From: Streptomyces sp. GS7
Lineage (GTDB): Bacteria; Actinomycetota; Actinomycetes; Streptomycetales; Streptomycetaceae
Assembly: GCF_009834125.1 (NCBI RefSeq)
Contig: NZ_CP047146.1
Location: 3,899,501-3,963,500, forward strand
DNA length: 64,000 nucleotides
Reading direction: 5' to 3'
Shown here: positions 42,304-50,926 of the stretch, one piece after another
How the letters are laid out: the number at the start of each line of letters is the position of its first letter
How positions within the stretch are numbered: the first letter of the stretch is position 1
Notes under the pieces: generated by a model
Databases searched by the model: none
What the model was told of the DNA's origin: nothing
Seen by the model: only the letters and a program-made list of their open reading frames with translations
Position numbers and translations under genes: made by a program

Positions 42304-43974
42304 ATGACCACAGAACTGACCACCGAACCGTCCGCCGAACCGACCACCACGGCCCCTGCTGCGGCATCGCGCACGGCGGTGCTCGACGACGCCCATGTCG
42401 GCGACATCCGTGGCGCGCTGGGCACCATCAAATTGGACGACACCGCGCCCCGCCAAGGGCTGTCCGCCAAGCTCAAGACCCTGCTCGCGATAGTCGGGCC
42501 CGGCCTGATCGTGATGGTCGGTGACAACGACGCGGGCGCGTTTTCCACGTACGGGCAGGCCGGCCAGAACTACGGCACGATTCTGTTGTGGACGCTTCTG
42601 CTGTTGGTGCCGGTGCTGTACGTGAACCAGGAGATGGTCCTGCGCCTCGGCGCCGTCACCGGCGTCGGCCACGCCCGCCTCATCCTCGAACGCTTCGGGA
42701 AGTTCTGGGGCGCGTTCTCCGTCATCGACCTGTTCCTGCTCAACGCCCTCACCCTGGTCACGGAGTTCATCGGGATCACCCTCGCGGCCGGCTACCTGGG
42801 GCTGCCCAAGGCCGGTTCGGTGATCCTGGCCGCCGTGGTCATCGTCTCCGCCGCCTTCACCGGCTCCTTCCGCCGGTTCGAGCGGGTGGCCATCTTCCTG
42901 TGCGCGGGGTCACTGCTGCTCATCCCGCTGTACTTCATGATCCACCCCAAGTCCTCGCAGATGGCCCACGACTTCGTCGTACCCACCATGCCCGGCGGAT
43001 CGGGTCAGCTGGCCACCGTCATGCTGCTGATCATCGGCATCGTCGGCACCACCGTCGCCCCCTGGCAGCTGTTCTTCCAGCAGTCCTACGTCATCGACAA
43101 GCGCATCACCCCCCGCTTCATGCGCTACGAGAAGGCCGACCTGTGGATCGGCATCGCCATCGTCGTCATCGGCGCCGCCGCCATCATGGGCTTCACCGCC
43201 ACCGCCTTCACCGCAACCAAGGGCTTCGGCAACTTCACCGACGCGGCAGGCGTCGCCACCGGCCTCGAAGCCCACGCCGGCAAACTCGCCGGCATCCTCT
43301 TCGCCATCGCCCTCCTCGACGCCTCCATCATCGGCGCCTTCGCCGTCTCCCTCTCCACCGCCTACGCCATCGGCGACGTCTTCGGCATCAAGCACTCCCT
43401 CCACCGCGGCGTCAAGGGCGCCAAGGGCTTCTACGCCATCTACGCCGGAGTGGTGGCCGTGGCCGCCGTGATCGTGCTGATCCCCGGCTCCCCGCTCGGT
43501 CTGCTCACCCAGGGCGTGCAGACCCTGGCCGGTGTCCTGCTGCCGTCCGCCTCCGTCTTCCTGCTGCTGCTGTGCAACGACAAGGCCGTCCTGGGCCCCT
43601 GGGTCAACGGCCCGAAGACCAACGCCTTCACCACGGCGGTGGTCGGCGTCCTGGTCACCTTGTCCATCATCCTGACCGCCTCCGTCCTCTTCCCCGACAT
43701 CAGCTCCCAGACGATCATCGACATCATGGCCGCCTGCGGCGTCCTGGGCGTCCTGGCCGCCGGGTACTCCTTCACCCGCCGCCGCACCGCGACCAACGAA
43801 GACCCCATCGACCGCACCGGCCGCGACGCCTGGCGGATGCCACCACTGGACACCCTCACCAAGCCCACCCTGTCCACCACCCGCAAAATCGGCATGGGCG
43901 CCCTGCGCACCTACCTGCTCATCGCGATGATCCTGGTCGTCATCAAGATCGTCCAGGTCGCCCTCGGGCAGTGA
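42304..43974 (+). CDS. Nramp-related magnesium transporter (NRMT type)
   Basis: A 556-aa membrane protein with 11 or so helices. The Nramp TM1 motif DPGN appears as D76-A-G-A79 (GDNDAGAFSTYGQAG) and the TM6 motif MPH as A252-P-W254 (TTVAPWQLFFQQ). Replacement of the transition-metal-ligating Met by Ala, together with the other changes, marks the NRMT branch of the SLC11 family, which carries Mg2+. A 55-residue cytoplasmic N-terminus precedes TM1. GGGAGG lies before the ATG at 42304. Upstream are an M-box and a conserved leader ORF. It should be made when magnesium is low. A broken copy lies at 30293-30530. Confidence 0.9.
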   Translation: MTTELTTEPSAEPTTTAPAAASRTAVLDDAHVGDIRGALGTIKLDDTAPRQGLSAKLKTLLAIVGPGLIVMVGDNDAGAFSTYGQAGQNYGTILLWTLLLLVPVLYVNQEMVLRLGAVTGVGHARLILERFGKFWGAFSVIDLFLLNALTLVTEFIGITLAAGYLGLPKAGSVILAAVVIVSAAFTGSFRRFERVAIFLCAGSLLLIPLYFMIHPKSSQMAHDFVVPTMPGGSGQLATVMLLIIGIVGTTVAPWQLFFQQSYVIDKRITPRFMRYEKADLWIGIAIVVIGAAAIMGFTATAFTATKGFGNFTDAAGVATGLEAHAGKLAGILFAIALLDASIIGAFAVSLSTAYAIGDVFGIKHSLHRGVKGAKGFYAIYAGVVAVAAVIVLIPGSPLGLLTQGVQTLAGVLLPSASVFLLLLCNDKAVLGPWVNGPKTNAFTTAVVGVLVTLSIILTASVLFPDISSQTIIDIMAACGVLGVLAAGYSFTRRRTATNEDPIDRTGRDAWRMPPLDTLTKPTLSTTRKIGMGALRTYLLIAMILVVIKIVQVALGQ

Positions 43975-43979
43975 ACGCC

Positions 43980-44015
43980 GTGCGCCCGGGGCGAGTTGAC
44001 CCGCCCCGGGCGCAC
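43980..44015 (+). terminator. Terminator of the magnesium transporter gene
   Basis: Perfect 14-bp arms (GTGCGCCCGGGGCG and its complement) with an 8-nt loop, 6 bp after the stop codon. Confidence 0.85.
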
Positions 44016-44170
44016 GCCCGCTGCCCACCCGCGCCCGGAGGGGAGGAACGGACGCGGGTGGAGGGGAGACTCCGGCACCGGACCCAGATGATGGGAATCC
44101 GGAGCAGAGTCCTCAGGGGTTGGTTTCAGTCGGGTTCCGGGCGTCGAAACACCCTGTCAGCGTGGGTTGT

Positions 44171-45031
44171 TCAACTCATCTGTGATCGCCTGCGTTTGGC
44201 GCGCAGTACTACGATCGCGCCGCCGGCCAGCATGGCTGCTGCCGCGCCTGAGCCGCCGAGGAGCAGGGGAGTCGGGGGCTCAGAAGACGCCAGGCCGTAC
44301 CCGCCGGCCAGTCCCTTGCGGTCGTATGCGGACCCCGGCAGCTTGTCCGCATAGCGGTCGTGCACCAGTTTCTGGTACGCGGTGAGCGTCACCGCCTGCT
44401 TGCCTCGCAGACCCGAGGCTGCTTCTCGGTTGAGCGGTTCGACGGTGTCGTTCTTCAGCCGGTACCAGGCGTGGATCTGAGGCTCGGCGAAGACCGTTGA
44501 GGGGCCCGTGGTCTGTCGGGCGTAGGTGACGTCGCCGTCGCCGTCGCGCACGCCTGCCAGATGCCAGCTCTTGCCGCCGCCCGTGGCCCCGGAGGAGAGC
44601 AGGACCGTGGCCTTGTGTCCGTTGGCGCCGTTCGCCAGGGAGGCCAGATGCGACAGGCGTACGGCGTTGCCGGGAGTCGGCTTCGCGTTCCCGGTGACGA
44701 ATTGGGGCGCGAGCTCGTAGAGCGCGACCGGGGCGTTCAAGGTGAACGCCTGCTTGCCGTCGCGCGGTTCGGTCGCCATCGGCGCCGCCGCGCCTGATCC
44801 GCCGTCTGCGCCGTCGTTCGCCGTCGCGCCGAGGAATCGTGCGACCGTGTCGTGTACTTGTGTGCTCTGGAGCACCTGGCGTGCTCCCTGGTAGTCGGGA
44901 ACGGCACTCGGCCCGTCGGCCGCCTGGGCTTGGCCGCAGAAAGTGGTGGAGAGCAGGGCCGCCGCCGCGCCGAGGGAGAGGCTTGCGAGACGAGCAGCAG
45001 GCCGTTGTGCAGAAGTTTTCTTGCCGCGCAT
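44171..45031 (-). CDS. Secreted, C-terminally membrane-anchored protein, partner of the papain-like protease
   Basis: A 286-aa protein with a signal peptide (LASLSLGAAAALLSTTFCG, cleavage after AQA near 37) and a C-terminal membrane helix followed by a basic stop-transfer tail (AAAAMLAGGAIVVLRAKRRR). The outer part has no cysteines after cleavage and reads ADGPSAVPDYQGARQVL, VALYELAPQFVTGN, KATVLLSSGATGGGKSWHLA, DVTYARQTTGPSTVFAEPQI and HAWYRLKNDTVEPLN. No known domain recognised. It starts 12 bp after the protease stop, so the two form an operon. It may be a substrate, inhibitor or anchor for the protease. Confidence 0.78.
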   Translation of the reverse strand: MRGKKTSAQRPAARLASLSLGAAAALLSTTFCGQAQAADGPSAVPDYQGARQVLQSTQVHDTVARFLGATANDGADGGSGAAAPMATEPRDGKQAFTLNAPVALYELAPQFVTGNAKPTPGNAVRLSHLASLANGANGHKATVLLSSGATGGGKSWHLAGVRDGDGDVTYARQTTGPSTVFAEPQIHAWYRLKNDTVEPLNREAASGLRGKQAVTLTAYQKLVHDRYADKLPGSAYDRKGLAGGYGLASSEPPTPLLLGGSGAAAAMLAGGAIVVLRAKRRRSQMS

Positions 45032-45043
45032 GTGCCGCCCGCC

Positions 45044-45895
45044 TTACTTGTGTATCCCGGTGCGTGAATGGGTCCATTGGAACGACGAGTTGTTGACGTA
45101 GTCGTTGTAGTTCCACCACGTATAGGTCTGTGTGGAGGGCCAGGGGTCACCGACCGCGATCATTTGCGATGACGGGTCATAGCCGTAGATGACGTTCATG
45201 TGGCCACCGCCCGAGTTCCATCCGATACGCACGGGAAAGGGGCGCCCGCCGTCGATCTCCTCGCCGACCTGTGAGAAGGAGGCGCTTCGGGAGAGGTCGT
45301 TTCCGGTGTTGCTCAGACCGATGTTGCCCAGGCCGTTGGCTATGTCGTCGAGTGTGGCAGGCTGGTCGTTGCAGCTGAGATTGCTGTTCTGGGCCGCGAG
45401 CCGGCAGAAGTCGTACTGGTTGTACTGGTTGTAGCCCCAGTACTTGGCGATGGTGAGTCCGCTGGCGTCCCAGCACCACTGGTCCTGAACCTGCTTCTGC
45501 ATGTCTATGGTGAGGGCCGTGCGCCCGCCGGATTTTGGGTGCGAGGACGAGCAGGCCGGCAGGTTGTCGGTGTTTCCCTTGATGAACGCGTTGGCTATGT
45601 AGAAGGACCCGGATTCCGACCAGATCCACCGTGGGTCGTTCTCCACTGAGTCGCCCTGGACTCGGCAGGTCATCGAGACTGTGCTGCCCGTTCCGGCATG
45701 GCCGACGATGTGGCCGGAAAGGCTGGGCGATGACCTTTCGTTGATGCTGCGGTAATGGGTCTGACCGCCGTTCACGGTGCCGGTGACGGAGCCGGCCCGG
45801 GCGTTGCCACCGCTGAGCACGAACCCTGCCGTGATCGCTGTTAAGGCGATCACCGTCAACGTTCTCCACAGGGCTGAGGCGCGGGGAAGGCGCAT
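45044..45895 (-). CDS. Secreted papain-like cysteine protease (C39-like/C70-type fold)
   Basis: A 283-aa exported protein. Signal peptide at 1-35 (TLTVIALTAITAGFVLSGG, cleavage near ARA-GS). An SH3b-like region near 40-105 (HYRSINERSSPSLSGHIVGH, then WIWSESGSFYIANAFI) may bind the wall. The catalytic domain begins at DMQKQVQDQWCWDASGLTIA near 135-155, where QWCW is the oxyanion-hole Gln and nucleophile Cys. The catalytic His is in GWNSGGGHMNVIYGYDP near 225-242, and VGDPWPS carries the third residue. This is the papain-like family of Streptomyces extracellular enzymes. It lacks the ABC transporter of bacteriocin-type C39 peptidases. Confidence 0.85.
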   Translation of the reverse strand: MRLPRASALWRTLTVIALTAITAGFVLSGGNARAGSVTGTVNGGQTHYRSINERSSPSLSGHIVGHAGTGSTVSMTCRVQGDSVENDPRWIWSESGSFYIANAFIKGNTDNLPACSSSHPKSGGRTALTIDMQKQVQDQWCWDASGLTIAKYWGYNQYNQYDFCRLAAQNSNLSCNDQPATLDDIANGLGNIGLSNTGNDLSRSASFSQVGEEIDGGRPFPVRIGWNSGGGHMNVIYGYDPSSQMIAVGDPWPSTQTYTWWNYNDYVNNSSFQWTHSRTGIHK

Positions 45896-46684
45896 GTATG
45901 GACTCTTTCGAAGTGTGGGGGAATGTATTGCGGCAGGCGCAGGGCGGTTGACGCCGGAGCGCGCCGAGTCGTCACTCGGCGCATTCCGTGCGCGACCGGC
46001 CGACACACGCTTTGGCGAATTCGGTTCGGGCCTGACTCGGGTTTAACCCCGTCCCAACTCGTTTCGCATGCGTGCCCTGTTACCACTCAATTCCGCTGCG
46101 CATACCGGCTGCCGCGTGCGCGGCAGAAGGAGGCGAACGCCAGCGGAACCTCTCTGGCCTGCCATGCTCAGAAGCACACGAGAATTACTACAACACCTTC
46201 ACTGGTCGACGCAATGACGCTGTGTCAACACTTGTGAATACTGGGCAGTAGTTGTGGAATTCACCGAGTCACATGCAGTGCCGGCGCGGTTACTGGGCCA
46301 TCAAATTGCCTGGCCCTGGGGGCCTTTGCGTAATTCTTGCTGTAACGTCAGGCGGGGTGGGCGGTTACTGACAGTCGCCGCTCGTCGGTCGTGGTCGAAT
46401 CCGGAGAAGTTCGCGTGAATCGCCCAACCGACGTGGCTTCTACGGGAGTTCCGGAGTTCCCTAACGGTAGTTTGTTAACCCGGGCCCGGCAGCCGTACGG
46501 CCGCACCGCACGCCGCGGCTGCTGCGTATGCTCCACGAGTGGCCTTCGGCTCGGGTGTTGGCGGGAATCTCAGGAGCACGCGCATCAAGTGCACGATGAT
46601 GAGGGCGCGTTGACCGTTTCGATATGCCAGTTTGGTGACAACGGGACGACGTTGACCACGAAGCCAGGTACATGAAGGAGAGTC
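45896..46684. other. Divergent intergenic region
   Basis: 789 bp between the protease gene (minus) and the DUF5722 gene (plus). Several AT-richer patches (46150-46340) suggest promoters for both sides. No ORF in it looks coding. Confidence 0.45.
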
Positions 46685-48256
46685 ATGGCCCGACCAGCTC
46701 GGCATCTCGCCGCCCTCGTGCTGCTCATATTCGCCCTCGTCCTCCCTGAGGCCCTTCAGGCCACCGCCGGCGCCGAGACGGCTCCGCTGCCGTACCCGAC
46801 GCGGTCCGACTACCGCATCAAGGGCATCCAGCCGGACTTCTGGTCCCACAAGGACGAGATCGTCGGCAACAACACCGGCGGCGTGTCCATGAACCTCGTC
46901 TGGGCGGACTGGGAGCAGAGCGCCAAAGCGGCCCCGTGCGCGACCGGTGAGCAGGCTTTCGACGGGCGCTGCTTCACCGTCCGGCCGGAGGTGGATGCGG
47001 CCATCAAGGAGTGGACCGACCGGGGACTGGTGGTCACCGCCATCGTCTTCGGCACGCCCGGTTGGGCACGCCAGGGCCGACCCTGCGATCCCGCACCCGG
47101 CCACGAGCTGTTCTGCGTACCCGACAACCCCGCCGACTTCGGCCGGTTCGCCGGAATGCTGGCCCAGCGTTACGACGGCCTTCACGGGCACGGCCGGATC
47201 GCCGACTTCGTGATCGACAACGAGGTCAACACCAGCACCTGGTTCAACGTCGGCTGCGGCCGCGGCAAGCCCTGCGACACCACGCAATGGCTCGACCAGA
47301 TCGCGGCCAACTACAACGCCGCCTACGACCGCATCACCGGGCAGCAACCCACGGCCAAGGTCCTGACCTCGCTGGACCACCACTTCGGTACGGCCTATGA
47401 CCTGCCGTCCGACCACGACGCAACGCTGTCCGGCATGACCGTGCTCAAGGGACTGGCCGCCCGGGCGGGATCACGCCAGTGGCGGGTCGCCTACCATCCC
47501 TACGCCCCGGACCTGTTCAAGCCCGCCTTCTCCGCGGACGACTTCCCCAAGGTCACCTACGGCAACATCGGCGTCGTGGTGGGCTGGCTACGCCAGCAGT
47601 TCCCGCACACCCCCTCCGCCTGGACCATCCAGCTCACCGAGAGCGGCATCAACTCCGGGGACCAGTCCAGCGAGTCCCAGCAGGCCGCAGCCGTGTGCGA
47701 CACCTTCCGCAATGTGCTCGGCACGCCGGACATCGAGAGCTACATCTACCACCGGATGCAGGACAACCCCGCCGAGGGCGGACTCAAGCTCGGCCTCAGG
47801 AGGCAGGACGGCTCTACCAAGCCCGCCTGGTCGACGTGGGCACTGGCCAACCGCAACGACCTGCCCTCGCCCCAACTCTCCTGCGGCTTCGAGAACCTTC
47901 CCTACACCCTGCTGCGTCGCGGCTACCGCCCCGACCGGGGACACGTCGTCTCCTCCCGGTTGCTGCCTCCCGGCTTCACCCAGGAGCAGACCTGGAAGCT
48001 GCTGCGCCACCAGGCCCCCGGCACCACCATGCTCTACGAGTGCAAGGTGGGCGGACACACGCTGCTCACCCGCGACCCCGGCTGCGAAGGCCAGTTCCCC
48101 ATGGGCCCCGTCGGCTACATCCACACCGACCAGGTGAGCGGTTCCGTACCCCTCTACCGCTGCCACATCCCCTCGAACGGAGACCACTTCGCCTCCAGCG
48201 CGGCCAACTGCGAAGGTCACACCAGGGAGTCCGTGCTCGGCTACGCCTTCCCGTAG
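46685..48256 (+). CDS. Secreted DUF5722 / glycoside-hydrolase-like protein
   Basis: A 523-aa exported protein. Signal peptide [21 protein letters not shown] at about 10-30. The main domain is a TIM-barrel-like fold: [13 protein letters not shown] near 60-72, [20 protein letters not shown] near 114-133, then [39 protein letters not shown] (likely acid/base Glu in DNEVN), [16 protein letters not shown] and [10 protein letters not shown] (second conserved Glu). This matches the DUF5722 family. The last 110 residues hold a lectin-like trailer ([37 protein letters not shown]). GAAGGAGAGTC supports the start. Substrate not known; polysaccharide binding is likely. Confidence 0.87.
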   Translation: MARPARHLAALVLLIFALVLPEALQATAGAETAPLPYPTRSDYRIKGIQPDFWSHKDEIVGNNTGGVSMNLVWADWEQSAKAAPCATGEQAFDGRCFTVRPEVDAAIKEWTDRGLVVTAIVFGTPGWARQGRPCDPAPGHELFCVPDNPADFGRFAGMLAQRYDGLHGHGRIADFVIDNEVNTSTWFNVGCGRGKPCDTTQWLDQIAANYNAAYDRITGQQPTAKVLTSLDHHFGTAYDLPSDHDATLSGMTVLKGLAARAGSRQWRVAYHPYAPDLFKPAFSADDFPKVTYGNIGVVVGWLRQQFPHTPSAWTIQLTESGINSGDQSSESQQAAAVCDTFRNVLGTPDIESYIYHRMQDNPAEGGLKLGLRRQDGSTKPAWSTWALANRNDLPSPQLSCGFENLPYTLLRRGYRPDRGHVVSSRLLPPGFTQEQTWKLLRHQAPGTTMLYECKVGGHTLLTRDPGCEGQFPMGPVGYIHTDQVSGSVPLYRCHIPSNGDHFASSAANCEGHTRESVLGYAFP

Positions 48257-48403
48257 CAGTCAGAGGATGACTGCGACCGTCGCCGTTACCGTGGTCCGGT
48301 GGTCCGGGACGGGGCAGGTCGCGCGGAGGGACCGAAGGCGCACGCCGAAGTGAACTCGGCGCATCGCGGCGTGCGCCGGGTGGGACGACTGCGGGCGGCC
48401 GCC

Positions 48404-49045
48404 TCAGTCCTCGCCGCCCGTGGAATGCGTGGCACCGGCGGAGCCCGCGGAGTGCGGCGAAGCGGTGGGGCGGGTGTCGCCCGCGCGCCGTGGGGCCGGG
48501 TGCAGGATCAGCGGCAGGTAGACGTCGTCGACGATGTCCGTGACGACCTCGTCGTCGACGGGTGCGCCGAACAGCAGGAACTGGTTGCGCAGCAGGTCGG
48601 TGGCGACCGTCGCCCGCCGGGAGTCCAGGATCCAGGGTTCGATCTCGCCGCGGTCGACGGCGCGCTGCAGGATGACGCCGAGGGTGGCCGGGCCGGTGGT
48701 GTGGAACCGTTCCCGGATCAGGGTGGCGAAGTCCGGGTCGCGCGTCATCTCGGTGAGCAGGCCCCGCAGGATGCCGCCGAGCGGGCTGGCCATCTTCGCC
48801 GCGATCTGCCGCAGCAGGGCGATGACGTCCGTACGCAACGCGCCGGTGTCGGGGAGGTCGATGTCGGAGACACCGGACAACTTGCAGGCGTCGATGACCA
48901 GTTCGGCGCGGTTGGACCAGCGCCGGTAGAGGGCGGCCTTGCCGGTGCGGGCGCGGGTGGCCACCCGTTCCATCGTCAGTGCGGCGTAGCCGGTCTCGCC
49001 GAGTTCTTCCAGCGTCGCCGCCAGGATGGCGTTCTCCAGCTCCTC
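48404..49045 (-). CDS. TetR-family repressor, start codon unresolved
   Basis: The TetR DNA-binding domain is read on the minus strand as EELENAILAATLEELGETGY, AALTMERVATRARTGK and AALYRRWSNRAELV, and the ligand domain follows to TGGED at 48404. The first in-frame ATG (48973) lies inside the HTH. Above it there is no ATG, GTG or TTG up to an in-frame stop near 49163. The coordinates cover the part with clear homology. A CTG at 49112-49114 is the best start candidate; an indel in the sequence is the alternative. It is divergent from the P450 gene, and a palindrome between them is a likely operator. Confidence 0.8.
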   Translation of the reverse strand, partial: EELENAILAATLEELGETGYAALTMERVATRARTGKAALYRRWSNRAELVIDACKLSGVSDIDLPDTGALRTDVIALLRQIAAKMASPLGGILRGLLTEMTRDPDFATLIRERFHTTGPATLGVILQRAVDRGEIEPWILDSRRATVATDLLRNQFLLFGAPVDDEVVTDIVDDVYLPLILHPAPRRAGDTRPTASPHSAGSAGATHSTGGED

Positions 49046-49145
49046 ACCGCGGCGGCGGGGCCCTTTTCGGTGGTCGGCGGCGGTGTCGTCGGCGGGTTCG
49101 GTGTGAGGTGACAGCGTGGCTCCCGAAGATGGCCTGTAGAGGTCG

Positions 49146-49174
49146 TTGCGTTCCCTATGGGGTCAGTCTATTCT
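49146..49174 (+). promoter_or_regulatory. Promoter of the P450 operon
   Basis: TTGCGT (49146-49151), 17 bp, TATTCT (49169-49174). The -10 overlaps the palindrome at 49171-49187, so a bound repressor would block it. Confidence 0.6.
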
Positions 49175-49187
49175 CAAATTTAGAGAA
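49171..49187. promoter_or_regulatory. Palindromic operator between TetR and P450 genes
   Basis: TTCTCAAATTTAGAGAA: 5-bp arms around an AT-rich heptamer, nearly fully symmetric. It is the most AT-rich palindrome in the divergent promoter region and fits a TetR dimer site, allowing the neighbouring repressor to control the P450 operon and itself. Confidence 0.6.
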
Positions 49188-49301
49188 CCATGCGTTCTTT
49201 ACGTGTGTTCTTCGGTGGTGCAAGCGTTGAACAGGACAGACGGCGCCGTTGAGGAACGTCGACACGAGATGGCAAGAGATCAACAGATATCGAGGGAACC
49301 G

Positions 49302-50522
49302 ATGACGGAGATCGCCACAACGCCACAGACAGGGGAGACCCCCGCCTTCCCGAACGACCGAAGCTGCCCCTACCAATTACCGGACGGCTACGCCAGGCTG
49401 CGGGATGCGGCCGGCCCGCTGCAGCGGGTCACCCTCTACGACGGCCGCCAGGCATGGGTGGTGACCAAGCACGAGACGGCGCGCAGGTTGCTTGCCGATC
49501 CCCGGCTCTCCTCCGACCGCGGTCACGCCGGATTCCCCGCCACCTCGCCGCGGTTCCAGGTGGTCCGGGGCCGCCAACCCGGCTTCATCGGGATGGACGC
49601 GCCCGAGCACGGCCCCAAGCGGCGGATGACGATCAGCGAGTTCACGGTGAAGCGGATCAAGGGCATGCGCCCGGAGATCGAGCAGATCGTGCACGGCTTC
49701 CTTGACGAGATGCTCGCCGCCGGACCGCCCGCCGATCTGGTCAGCCGATTCGCCCTGCCGGTGCCGTCCATGGTGATCTGCCGGGTGCTCGGAGTGCCCT
49801 ACGCCGACCACGACTTCTTCCAGGACGCGAGCAGGCGCCTGGTGCAGTCCACGGATCCCGAGAAGGCGGTCGGCGGGCGCGACGATCTCGAACGCTACCT
49901 GGACGGACTGATCTCCAGGTTCCAGGCCGAGCCCGGCCCGGGGCTCATCGGCAGCCTGGTGGCCGACCAGTTGGCCAACGGCGAGATCGACCGCGCGGAG
50001 CTGATCTCCATGGCGCTGCTGCTGCTCGTCGCCGGCCACGAAACCACCGCCTCGATGACCTCGCTCAGCGTGATCACCCTGCTGGAACACCCCGAGCAGT
50101 ACGCCGCTCTGCGCGACGATCCCGGTCTCATCCCCGGCGCGGTCGAGGAACTGCTGCGCTACCTCGCCATCGCCGACATCGCAGGCGGCCGTGTGGCCAA
50201 GGCGGACATCGCGATCGACGGGCAGCTCATCCGGGCCGGCGAGGGGGTGATCGTCGTCAACTCCATTGCCAACCGCGACGGTACGGTGTTCGAGGACCCG
50301 GACACCTTCGACGTGCACCGCACGGCTCGCCATCACCTCGCGTTCGGTTTCGGCATCCACCAGTGCCTGGGCCAGAACCTGGCCCGCCTGGAACTCGACG
50401 TCATCCTGACCGCGCTGCTCGATCGGGTTCCCACGCTGCGACTGGCCGTACCGGTGGACCAGTTGACGCTGCGGCCGGGCACCACGATTCAGGGCGTCAA
50501 CGAACTCCCGGTGACCTGGTGA
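49302..50522 (+). CDS. Cytochrome P450, CYP105-like
   Basis: A 406-aa soluble class I P450 mono-oxygenase. I-helix oxygen motif LLLLVAGHETTASM near 240-253, ExxR motif EELLRYL at E282-R285, and heme loop HHLAFGFGIHQCLGQNLARLE with ligand Cys at 355. CYP105 enzymes of Streptomyces oxidise xenobiotics or natural products. Start ATG at 49302 with GAGGGAAC upstream. A ferredoxin gene overlaps its stop (GTGA), giving the electron partner, as in the suaC/suaB-type pairs. TetR control is likely. Confidence 0.92.
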   Translation: MTEIATTPQTGETPAFPNDRSCPYQLPDGYARLRDAAGPLQRVTLYDGRQAWVVTKHETARRLLADPRLSSDRGHAGFPATSPRFQVVRGRQPGFIGMDAPEHGPKRRMTISEFTVKRIKGMRPEIEQIVHGFLDEMLAAGPPADLVSRFALPVPSMVICRVLGVPYADHDFFQDASRRLVQSTDPEKAVGGRDDLERYLDGLISRFQAEPGPGLIGSLVADQLANGEIDRAELISMALLLLVAGHETTASMTSLSVITLLEHPEQYAALRDDPGLIPGAVEELLRYLAIADIAGGRVAKADIAIDGQLIRAGEGVIVVNSIANRDGTVFEDPDTFDVHRTARHHLAFGFGIHQCLGQNLARLELDVILTALLDRVPTLRLAVPVDQLTLRPGTTIQGVNELPVTW

Positions 50523-50749
50523 GCGGTACGGAAGGAGCGGCGCCGCGGGTAACCGCCGACCGGACCGTCTGCGTCGGCGCCGGCGTGTGCGCGCTGACCG
50601 CCCCCGGGACCTTCGACCAGGACGAGGACGGCATCGTCACGGTGCTGGAGCCCCGCCCCGGCGCCGGGGCCCGATCCGCCGCGCGCGAGGCCGCCGCGCT
50701 CTGCCCGTCCCGCGCACTCCGGATCGCCGAGGTCTTCAACAGCGCCTGA
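50519..50749 (+). CDS. [3Fe-4S]-type ferredoxin, P450 redox partner
   Basis: A 76-aa ferredoxin. The cluster ligands are in TVCVGAGVCALTAPGTFDQD (C-x5-C, with Ala in place of one Cys) and LCPSRALRI, the arrangement of actinobacterial 3Fe-4S ferredoxins. Its GTG start overlaps the P450 stop by 4 bases, so it is translationally coupled. Its N-terminal 10 residues are a poorly conserved extension. Confidence 0.9.
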   Translation: MSGTEGAAPRVTADRTVCVGAGVCALTAPGTFDQDEDGIVTVLEPRPGAGARSAAREAAALCPSRALRIAEVFNSA

Positions 50750-50926
50750 ACGGAGGCGATTTCGGGGTGCAGCACCAGCACTCCGAGTGGTGCCGGAACG
50801 CGTCAGGCACACCGGCGCCGTGCTGACGGTCGTCCACGCCGCACCCGACCGGCCCGACTCCGCGCCGCCCCACAACGGCACCGGTCGCCTTCCGGCACGG
50901 CAGGGGAAGCGTGGGTCGGTCGACCG

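Noticed and set aside
41743..42672. 309-aa minus-strand ORF over the M-box and start of the Nramp gene
   Set aside because: It covers a structured RNA leader and the antisense of a clear transporter gene.
45044..45895. Bacteriocin-processing C39 peptidase acting on the double-glycine peptide
   Set aside because: The protease is secreted and lacks the ABC transporter domains; it lies 12 kb away from the peptide gene, so the link is not supported.
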